A stretch of 5,567 nt of DNA from Erysipelotrichaceae bacterium (GTDB taxonomy: Bacteria; Bacillota_I; Bacilli_A; Erysipelotrichales; Erysipelotrichaceae). The DNA is taken from positions 1 to 5,567 of the forward strand of contig JAFWKS010000370.1 of the NCBI GenBank assembly GCA_017511325.1, written 5' to 3'. The position numbers were made by a program, and so were the translations under genes. Of this stretch, positions 1 through 4,229 are shown one piece after another. The first letter of the stretch is position 1. Every line of letters begins with the position of its first letter. The notes below the pieces were generated by a model, which was not told the origin of the DNA, did no database searches, and saw only the letters and a program-made list of their open reading frames with translations.

Positions 1-2
1 CA

Positions 3-203
3 GCTGAAAAGATCTGTGAAGCCCTTAATGAACTGGAAGAAACGATCGGTAAAGGAATGTTCATGAGCACCTTCAATGTCTGTCTGGCAGACCGCGGTGT
101 TGAATTCGATTATGTCAACAGGATGGAGGTAAATGACAGAAGGATCAAAAGATGCCATGCCTGTCATTTAGAGCGTATTTACAAAACTATTCTGAAATTA
201 TAA
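3..203 (+). CDS. C-terminal 66 residues of an unrecognised protein (5' end outside window)
   Basis: The third frame is open from the left edge to TAA at 201-203, while the other two plus frames stop within the first 70 bases. The peptide begins AEKICEALNELEETIGK and ends RIYKTILKL. It is charged, shows no membrane segment, and has a cluster of Cys and His near its end (RCHACH, about residues 50-55 of the visible part). This could bind a metal, but one cluster proves nothing. I do not recognise the family. The next gene follows on the same strand after about 54 bases with no clear terminator, so read-through into the AbiE operon is possible. I am fairly confident that it is coding; its function is unknown. 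Confidence 0.6.
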   Translation, partial: AEKICEALNELEETIGKGMFMSTFNVCLADRGVEFDYVNRMEVNDRRIKRCHACHLERIYKTILKL

Positions 204-208
204 AATAG

Positions 209-235
209 TGTCAAATAATACAATAATATGTCAAA
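209..235 (+). promoter_or_regulatory. Candidate AbiE operator: TGTCAAA direct repeat, 20-bp period
   Basis: TGTCAAA occurs at 209-215 and again at 229-235, exactly 20 bp (about two helical turns) apart, just upstream of the AbiEi start. A TACAAT at 219-224 (between the copies) and a TATGAT at 237-242 could serve as -10 boxes, but neither has a convincing -35 box. AbiEi-type antitoxins are known to repress their own operon by binding repeats in the promoter. That these repeats are the operator is inferred from their position and phasing only. Confidence 0.35.
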
Positions 236-257
236 ATATGATAGGAAACATGTAATT

Positions 258-1055
258 ATGACACGAACTATATCACAATCTATGTCCCATATACTGGAAG
301 AACTAGAACTGGATAATAAAACGTATGTTACATCAGATGAAATAACCGTATTGGCAAAAAAATACGGGATTTTAACTGACCCGTACAAGATTGTGTCTAG
401 ATTGAATCGGTCCGGATGGTTGCTTCCTACTTCACATCGGGGAGTGTGGGAGTTTGCGCCAGCGTCGATGGCAGGCCCTTATTCTAGAAATGAACCTCTG
501 AAAGATATTAGAGTATTCCAGAAAGCAAACCCCGATATCAGATGTTATATCTGTCTGCAGACCGCTGCCTGGGCTTTGGGACTGGCTGATAGGATACCGG
601 CAATTAAAGAACTGGCATTTGAGAAGATTCCAAGAAAACGAATTTCTGAACCGATTGCAGCATTTAGATATACGCCCGTAATCGAACCGAGAAAAGAAAA
701 GAATATATTGTGTTTGGTTCCTGAGAGTATCATAGTTCACATCGCATCCAAACCGGATATCATACGTTCCTGGGAAAGTGCCATGGAATGGATCCCTGAT
801 ATTGTCTATGAAACAACAACAGAGAATATTCTGCTGGAGTTAAGCGATAAGAACGATTCTGTAAAAAGAAGAACAGGCTATCTTTTGCAGAATATGTTTC
901 CTGGTGCTTCGGATACAATCTATAACAACATATCGAAGCCTTCTTCCAAAATAAGATTTGGTTCAAGAGAATCTGCTGTAAGAAACGATCAGAAATGGAT
1001 GATATCCGATACGGTGCTTCCTTTTTCACCAAAAGAAATGGAGAGAGTAAAATGA
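258..1055 (+). CDS. abiEi: AbiEi-like type IV toxin-antitoxin antitoxin / transcriptional repressor
   Basis: This protein of about 265 residues would be the antitoxin of an AbiE module: it represses the operon through a winged helix and counters the AbiEii toxin without stably binding it (known for the family). Residues about 22-68 form the winged-helix region: a helix around TSDEITVLAKKYG, a second around YKIVSRLNRSGWL, then the wing RGVWEFAP (61-68), a pattern typical of AbiEi proteins. The remaining roughly 190 residues match the usual C-terminal antitoxin domain in size. An in-frame ATG at 228 would add 10 residues but has no ribosome binding site. The ATG at 258 has AGGA at 243-246, so I prefer it, although the 11-base spacing is long. 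The stop overlaps the toxin start (ATGA), so the two are translationally coupled. The assignment rests on the winged-helix pattern and on the toxin next door. Confidence 0.85.
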   Translation: MTRTISQSMSHILEELELDNKTYVTSDEITVLAKKYGILTDPYKIVSRLNRSGWLLPTSHRGVWEFAPASMAGPYSRNEPLKDIRVFQKANPDIRCYICLQTAAWALGLADRIPAIKELAFEKIPRKRISEPIAAFRYTPVIEPRKEKNILCLVPESIIVHIASKPDIIRSWESAMEWIPDIVYETTTENILLELSDKNDSVKRRTGYLLQNMFPGASDTIYNNISKPSSKIRFGSRESAVRNDQKWMISDTVLPFSPKEMERVK

Positions 1056-2023
1056 TATCCTTTGACAAAGTAAATCTGACTGAAGGCTATATTGCCAGAC
1101 ACACACCGACAGGAAGCGGAGCGCCCGGGAAGGAAGCTGCAATCATCGATATTGCCCAGGATCTTCTGCTGTCATATTTGGAAGATATCGGAAAAATGGA
1201 TGAAATATGCATAAAAGGCGGGACAGCGATTAGAAAGCTTTATGCTGGAAAGGAAGGCAGATTCTCACTGGATCTGGATTTTTCGATCGATAACGAGTAT
1301 TCCGACCAAAAGGAGATCGCTTTTGATTTTGTCAACGAGATCAATGGTTTGACATTGGGACCGTTCAGATATTCTGTCAGCGAACGCAGAAACAAGTGGT
1401 ATATCGGGCTTGAAAGTCAATTCAATGAAGGCAAGATATTCAGGACCAAGCTTGACTTTGCATCCTATCCCTGGCTTGAGCCGGTAAAAAGGTCTATTGT
1501 TGAGCTGCCGATCCACAAACAATATGGCTTTTCTCTTCCTGAAATACATACCGTCCGCCTTGAAGAAAATATGGCCGAAAAGATTGCACGATTAAACAGA
1601 ACAAGTACTGCCAGAGATATGTACGACCTGAACTGGATCACGGAGAATATGACAGTATCTGGCACGATCGATAAAAGTCTGATCAGGCGCCTGGTCGTGC
1701 TGAAGATCTGGGTTGATTCCTATGGTATGCATTATGGAAATATTTATTGGCATCCTGCTCATGATCCCTCTGTATTTGATCCTGAGAAATGGCTTAACGG
1801 AAGGAATCCTAAAGATGTTGATGCGGAAGACATAGGCACGCTTGCCGTACCGGCACCGACTGCCGAAGAAATGATTGACAGACTAAAGAAAAACTTTGCT
1901 TTCCTATCAGATCTGGATGAAACAGAGCGGACAATCGCGAAGTCCAATCAGAGGGATAAGAGTCTGGTCATTAGAACATTATCAGAATTACCTGGTAGCA
2001 GGTTGAAGGACGGATTATATTAG
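1052..2023 (+). CDS. abiEii: AbiEii-like nucleotidyltransferase toxin (type IV TA)
   Basis: This 323-residue protein belongs to the AbiEii/MenT nucleotidyltransferase-like family (formerly DUF1814), whose members transfer nucleotides to targets such as tRNA acceptor ends and stop growth, giving phage resistance. The fold's motifs are visible: KGGTAIRKLY at 55-64, the metal-binding pair in FSLDLDFS (D74 and D76), a third strand around RTKLDFAS (131-138), and the C-terminal motif EENMAEKIARLNR followed by ARDMYDL (171-193). All key residues are present, so the toxin looks active. The frame opens earlier, at 995, but the ATG at 1052 has GGAGAG at 1040-1045 and overlaps the antitoxin stop, which fixes the start. 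It ends in TAG. The substrate cannot be told from sequence. Beyond it lies transposon debris, so the module probably arrived as island cargo. Confidence 0.9.
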   Translation: MISFDKVNLTEGYIARHTPTGSGAPGKEAAIIDIAQDLLLSYLEDIGKMDEICIKGGTAIRKLYAGKEGRFSLDLDFSIDNEYSDQKEIAFDFVNEINGLTLGPFRYSVSERRNKWYIGLESQFNEGKIFRTKLDFASYPWLEPVKRSIVELPIHKQYGFSLPEIHTVRLEENMAEKIARLNRTSTARDMYDLNWITENMTVSGTIDKSLIRRLVVLKIWVDSYGMHYGNIYWHPAHDPSVFDPEKWLNGRNPKDVDAEDIGTLAVPAPTAEEMIDRLKKNFAFLSDLDETERTIAKSNQRDKSLVIRTLSELPGSRLKDGLY

Positions 2024-2049
2024 TTTTATTTTGCGTTAGGATGACAATA

Positions 2050-2243
2050 TTTATGGATAATTGGGTGTCAAAGACATTTCCTGTCTTGGCTATGTCCAGT
2101 CTTCTGATACTCTTTGATGAAGAATCTTCGCCAGGCACAACACCGATATATGAAGAATAGGAAGAAGCTTTCTTAAATCTGTTAAAATCTGATGTTTCAA
2201 CTATATGGCACAATTTGATTATTATCAAACAGTTTGAAAGTTT
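2050..2243 (-). pseudogene. IS110/IS1111-family transposase remnant (Transposase_20 region)
   Basis: The minus strand encodes SDFNRFKKASSYSSYIG followed by VVPGEDSSSKSIRRLDIAKTGN (about 2190 down to 2076). This matches the conserved C-terminal domain of IS110-group transposases, which reads roughly GDFxRFxxAxxxxSYLGLVPxExSSGxKxRxxxITKxGN. No usable start exists: TAA stops the frame at 2244-2246. After the GN the sequence drifts from the family pattern, and the N-terminal RuvC-like DEDD domain is absent. It is therefore a decayed fragment of about 65 codons out of a normal 330-450. The plus strand also reads open here apart from one TAG (from ATG 2041), but that is the antisense shadow. The remnant begins within 30 bases of the toxin's stop. 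The bounds are approximate. Confidence 0.72.
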
Positions 2244-2388
2244 TTACGAAATGCCAAATGATTTGCTGGAGGCAGAAAAGATCCATCAGAAAATCCATAG
2301 CAGTTGATGATAGAAAATATTTCTTATTAATTCAATTAGATTGCATTTATCATTTTGACAAATAGTACAGTTGTAATCGGAAGAATTT

Positions 2389-2445
2389 GTTATATTGTTA
2401 AACAATTATTTAAATATTTCTGCATACTATTTTTAACAATATAAC
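2389..2445. repeat. Perfect 14-bp inverted repeat, 29-base spacer
   Basis: GTTATATTGTTAAA at 2389-2402 is the exact reverse complement of TTTAACAATATAAC at 2432-2445. The right arm lies inside the ABC-ATPase remnant (codons for FNNIT), while the left arm lies outside it beyond stop codons. An inverted duplication at a breakpoint would explain this better than a designed terminator, because there is no T-run and the stem has almost no G+C. Confidence 0.6.
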
Positions 2446-2785
2446 GATGTTTAAGAATTATAGCAAAAGCAGGTTAAACAAAGTAATTGAGGAATGCGAA
2501 ATAAATAAAGTTTTAGGAAAAAACGATTTAAACTTGAACTCTAAGATATTAGAAAATGGTAAGAATCTGTCTGGCGGCCAAAAGCAAATAATAGCTGTAG
2601 CAAGAACTTTATTAAAAGATGCGAGCATCTATATATTTGATGAACCTACATCGAGCATTGATAAAAAAACATCAATAATAATACATGAAGCTTTAAAAAG
2701 AATTGATGGTATTTTGATAGAAGTGACACACGATAAATCAAAAGAAATAACCACCGGCTTTGATGAGATTATTGAAGTTAAATGA
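2414..2785 (+). pseudogene. ABC-transporter ATPase domain, C-terminal half only
   Basis: The reading frame holds the second half of an exporter-type ATP-binding domain. Counting from ATG 2447, the signature LSGGQ is at residues 41-45, Walker B IYIFDE at 61-66, the D-loop SSID at 69-72 and the H-loop histidine at 95 (VTHD). The family resemblance starts before that ATG: IFLHTIFNNITMFKNY from 2414 matches the segment just after the Q-loop in ABC exporters (gTIxxNI). A TAA at 2411-2413 cuts the frame there. Walker A, the Q-loop and any membrane domain are missing, so it cannot bind ATP normally. The end, FDEIIEVK, is some 10-30 residues short of many exporters. Its A+T-rich codons differ from asnB and AbiE, suggesting a separate origin, perhaps a bacteriocin or peptide exporter. 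Confidence 0.8.
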
Positions 2786-2833
2786 AATTGGTTGTTTAGT
2801 TTAAATAATCATTGGATTCCATCATTGCGTTTA

Positions 2834-3268
2834 TTAATCGTTTAGACCTTTATTTTTGATATTTCTATCAAACCACGACACGAATTTTTTATAAAAGTCT
2901 TCCGGGTACTCATCGTTTTCTCCTCTGGTATCAAAGAAATCAAAAATTAAACCAGTAAATATTTCTCTTGCTTCTATAAGTTTGCTGAAGAAGAATGCTT
3001 TTTGTTCAGCCGAAAGAGAGTATCCATATTGTGAATCTTCAAAAAGCTTAAGAAAAAATTCATCACTGAAATTACTAATGTCAAACTAACGGAATCCTTT
3101 TCCATATGACGTTATATATTGTCTAATATCATCAATGTCTATTTTTTCAATATCACCGTTGCTATTTTGAGTTTTTAGATAGTTGCCAAGAATATTAGGA
3201 TCCAGCAAAACAATCGGATCGATTTCAAGATGGTTGCAAATCTTTTCAAATGCATCTTTATTTTCCAT
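2834..3268 (-). pseudogene. Broken XRE-type regulator remnant with in-frame TAG
   Basis: On the minus strand ATG 3268 opens 60 codons ending in GKGFR and TAG (3088-3086). The same frame then continues without interruption for 83 codons (FDISNFSDEFF... to ...NRNIKNKGLND-like end) to TAA at 2836-2834. A single nonsense mutation in a gene of at least 143 sense codons is the simplest explanation. The start, FEKICNHLEIDPIVLL, resembles the last helices of an XRE/Cro-type helix-turn-helix (EKIxxxLxIxPxxLL), whose first helices are missing. No ribosome binding site precedes the ATG. At about 3269 the minus-strand reading loses this character and a plus-strand coding remnant takes over, so the N-terminus was lost at a junction. 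I do not recognise the C-terminal domain. It is probably a former phage- or element-type regulator. Confidence 0.6.
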
Positions 3269-3460
3269 ACGATTGAAATTTACGGCTCTAAGGATCCTTC
3301 TATCGTCAGGGACAGATTGTCATCGAGAAAACCGGATAGAGCCATAGCCAAGGGAATAGGAAGCCTTCTATCAAAACGGCAAAGGGAGATCGAAAAGGAA
3401 ATCAGGGAATACCTTGAATTGAATAAAAGCCATAATAAGGGATATGAGATGAGTATGTAA
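3269..3460 (+). pseudogene. 5'-truncated coding remnant, family not recognised
   Basis: From about 3272 to TAA at 3458-3460 the plus strand reads IEIYGSKDPSIVRDRLSSRK and continues into a lysine/glutamate-rich helix (SLLSKRQREIEKEIREYL). The codon pattern looks real and helical. The frame extends upstream to an ATG at 3230, but those 13 codons are the antisense of the neighbouring regulator remnant and there is no ribosome binding site. The original start was therefore lost at the junction near 3269. The remaining length is about 63 residues. I cannot assign a family; a positively charged tail of this kind occurs in DNA-binding and recombination proteins, but that is not evidence. Confidence 0.4.
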
Positions 3461-3471
3461 AATGTTCTTTA

Positions 3472-3528
3472 TACGACACCCCTTCAAAAACTGAAAAAAG
3501 AGTACTGATTTTACGACGTTTTTACGAC
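3472..3528 (+). repeat. Left cluster of TACGAC direct repeats (candidate integrase arm sites)
   Basis: TACGAC occurs at 3472-3477, 3512-3517 and 3523-3528, all in the same orientation, each preceded by A or T (consensus about TWTACGAC). The last two are 11 bp apart, one helical turn. Together with the right pair at 3800 and 3811 they flank the tRNA fragment. Arm-type sites for tyrosine integrases are short direct repeats in this arrangement. The function is inferred. Confidence 0.5.
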
Positions 3529-3533
3529 ACTTA

Positions 3534-3650
3534 TTATTCTGACAATCGATTTTTCTTATTTTTGATGATTTGTATTATTTCTTCTGTTTCGGAGTTTTCA
3601 GAAAACTCAAAATAAAGGAATATCCTTATTTTAAAGGCGTTTTGACACAT
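3534..3650 (-). CDS. Possible 38-residue ORF, perhaps an integrase C-terminal tail
   Basis: On the minus strand ATG 3650 opens 38 codons to TAA at 3536-3534. The last 20 or so residues (SETEEIIQIIKNKKNRLSE) have the charged, helical look of real coding sequence. The stop is followed at once by the TACGAC repeats. Tyrosine integrase genes often end beside attP arm sites, so this may be the degraded tail of one. There is no ribosome binding site, and no catalytic His or Tyr motif is present. It also lies just downstream of the tRNA terminator. The evidence is weak and it may not be a gene. Confidence 0.2.
   Translation of the reverse strand: MCQNAFKIRIFLYFEFSENSETEEIIQIIKNKKNRLSE
3592..3608. 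repeat. 17-bp palindrome GAGTTTTCAGAAAACTC
   Basis: Two perfect 8-bp arms surround a single central A. The core TTTTCAGAAAA is repeated exactly at 3929-3939 in the asnB promoter. There is no T-run, so it looks more like a protein-binding dyad than a terminator. Confidence 0.4.
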
Positions 3651-3656
3651 ATGAAA

Positions 3657-3678
3657 TAAAAAAAGTCCTTTCGGACTT
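3657..3678 (-). terminator. Intrinsic terminator after the tRNA-Lys fragment
   Basis: On the minus strand AAGTCC and GGACTT form a 6-bp stem with a GAAA tetraloop, followed directly by seven T residues (3664-3658). It sits 11 bases past the tRNA CCA end, where a tRNA terminator is expected. It was therefore probably inherited with the 3' half of the tRNA gene. Confidence 0.8.
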
Positions 3679-3689
3679 ATTGTTCTCGA

Positions 3690-3738
3690 TGGTGATTCCC
3701 TGGGGGCTCGAACCCCAGACCCTCTGATTAAGAGTCAG
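3690..3738 (-). tRNA. tRNA-Lys(CTT), 3' fragment only (att core candidate)
   Basis: The minus strand carries an anticodon loop CTCTTAA (3734-3728; anticodon CTT at 3732-3730), the 3' anticodon stem, the variable loop, a perfect T arm (TGGGG, loop TTCGAGC, CCCCA), the acceptor strand GGGAATC, discriminator A and an encoded CCA (3692-3690). A full gene would need a D arm and a 5' acceptor strand GATTCCC. Instead the sequence breaks at about 3739: the next base pair of the anticodon stem does not match, and A+T-rich DNA follows. The fragment cannot make a functional tRNA. Retained 3' halves like this are the typical mark of integration into tRNA genes by tyrosine recombinases. Confidence 0.85.
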
Positions 3739-3751
3739 CTGTGGTTTTGTA

Positions 3752-3767
3752 AAATAATGCATTATTT
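3752..3767. repeat. 16-bp perfect palindrome AAATAATGCATTATTT
   Basis: The sequence equals its own reverse complement, with ATGCAT at its centre. It lies between the tRNA fragment and the right TACGAC pair. A binding site for an accessory protein (for example a bending or excision factor) is possible, but A+T-rich palindromes also arise by chance. Confidence 0.35.
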
Positions 3768-3770
3768 ATC

Positions 3771-3797
3771 GGCACTTTTATATACAAGTGCCTTTTC
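3771..3797 (+). terminator. Hairpin with T-run, plus-strand terminator candidate
   Basis: GGCACTT (3771-3777) and AAGTGCC (3786-3792) form a perfect 7-bp stem with an 8-base loop, followed by TTTTCT. It would stop transcription coming from the left before the asnB promoter. No intact plus-strand gene lies immediately upstream, so it may be left over from a lost gene. Confidence 0.6.
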
Positions 3798-3799
3798 TA

Positions 3800-3816
3800 T
3801 ACGACCATTTTACGAC
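3800..3816 (+). repeat. Right pair of TACGAC direct repeats (candidate integrase arm sites)
   Basis: TACGAC is at 3800-3805 and 3811-3816, in the same orientation and at the same 11-bp spacing as the left pair at 3512 and 3523. The contexts TATACGAC and TTTACGAC match the left-side copies. The A+T-rich stretch from here to 3908 holds no gene that I can see. Confidence 0.5.
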
Positions 3817-3908
3817 TTCTTATAAAATAATGAAAAACATCTATCTAATAACAAAAAACCATGTGGGTGGGCATGATTTGTTTGTGAACAGTAACTTTTG
3901 TAAAATTA

Positions 3909-3948
3909 TTTCTGAAAATATTGACTTGTTTTCAGAAAATAATATAAT
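3909..3948 (+). promoter_or_regulatory. asnB promoter with overlapping inverted repeat
   Basis: TTGACT (-35, 3921-3926) and TATAAT (-10, 3943-3948) are 16 bp apart, close to the sigma-A consensus, and would start transcription near 3955, just before the T-box leader. A perfect 10-bp inverted repeat, TTTCTGAAAA (3909-3918) and TTTTCAGAAA (3929-3938), with a 10-bp spacer brackets the -35 box. A regulator bound there would block RNA polymerase. This second level of control is inferred. Confidence 0.85.
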
Positions 3949-3954
3949 AATTTA

Positions 3955-4210
3955 CATAAGTTGAGATCGGGAAAAGTAAGCAGATAATCGATTGATAGTG
4001 AGCAGATGACAGTGGAAAATCTGTATGAGATGCTGAAGAAAGAACACCCGGGAGCTTCGGAACGAAACAATAGTAGTAACCGACGGAGCCGAACCGTTAG
4101 AATCGGAGATCGATGATAGTCGATCGTAAAGTGATCGGATTAGACCGATAATTTGGGTGGTACCGCGGAGTATGACAGTCCTTCGTCCCTTGGGGATAAG
4201 GACTGTTTTT
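3955..4210 (+). promoter_or_regulatory. T-box riboswitch leader, predicted asparagine specifier (AAC)
   Basis: The hallmark T-box sequence AATTTGGGTGGTACCGCGG lies at 4150-4168. Upstream, CGGG (3968-3971) pairs with CCCG (4047-4050) to close Stem I. Immediately 5' of the closing strand is AAC followed by a purine (4043-4046), which fits an asparagine specifier codon and the downstream gene. Stem III is ATCGG/CCGAT (4134-4149), just before the T-box. The T-box region can pair with TCCC near 4186-4189 to form the antiterminator. When tRNA-Asn is uncharged it should bind both sites and favour read-through. The T-box identity is certain; the specifier is a good but unproven reading. Confidence 0.95.
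4175..4210 (+). terminator. T-box-controlled intrinsic terminator
   Basis: ACAGTCCTT (4175-4183) and AAGGACTGT (4198-4206) form a 9-bp stem followed by a run of five T residues. Part of its 5' side is shared with the antiterminator, so the two structures exclude each other. It ends 20 bases before the asnB start. Confidence 0.9.
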
Positions 4211-4229
4211 AGTTTAAGGGGGCATTGAT

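Larger units (their letters stand above)
3472..3816. mobile_element. Candidate attachment-site region at tRNA-Lys (core plus both arms)
   Basis: The core would be the 49-base tRNA-Lys 3' fragment (3690-3738), with paired TACGAC repeats about 170 bases to the left and 60 bases to the right. Tyrosine integrases of phages and integrative elements commonly recombine within tRNA 3' ends. Having arm-like repeats on both sides suggests an attP-like arrangement, a tandem-element junction, or a scar of repeated integration. No intact integrase is in the window, so which side is the element cannot be settled. Confidence 0.5.

Noticed and set aside
148..170. CHACH as a c-type haem-binding CXXCH motif
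   Set aside because: A single motif near the C-terminus of an apparently cytoplasmic protein, with no visible signal peptide because the start is missing; chance or metal binding is as likely.
1622..1627. TACGAC inside the toxin gene as a further arm site
   Set aside because: Isolated, within conserved coding sequence (the RDMYDL motif), and far from the tRNA fragment; one such hit is expected by chance.
2041..2307. Plus-strand ORF from ATG 2041, open for 88 codons except for one TAG at 2158-2160
   Set aside because: The minus strand of the same stretch encodes a recognisable IS110-type transposase block, so the plus reading is its shadow; the GG before its ATG is too close to serve as a ribosome binding site.
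2355..2377. TTGACA at 2355-2360 followed by TGTAAT as a promoter for the ABC remnant
   Set aside because: The spacing is only 11 bp and no TATAAT-like box lies at 16-18 bp.
3609..3632. AAAATAA/TTATTTT stem with GGA/TCC as a terminator
   Set aside because: The stem is mostly A-T with a bulge and lacks a clean T-run; the stronger terminator is at 3657-3678 on the other strand.
3472..3816. CRISPR array
   Set aside because: The repeats are only 6-8 bases long and irregularly spaced, with no spacer-sized periodicity.
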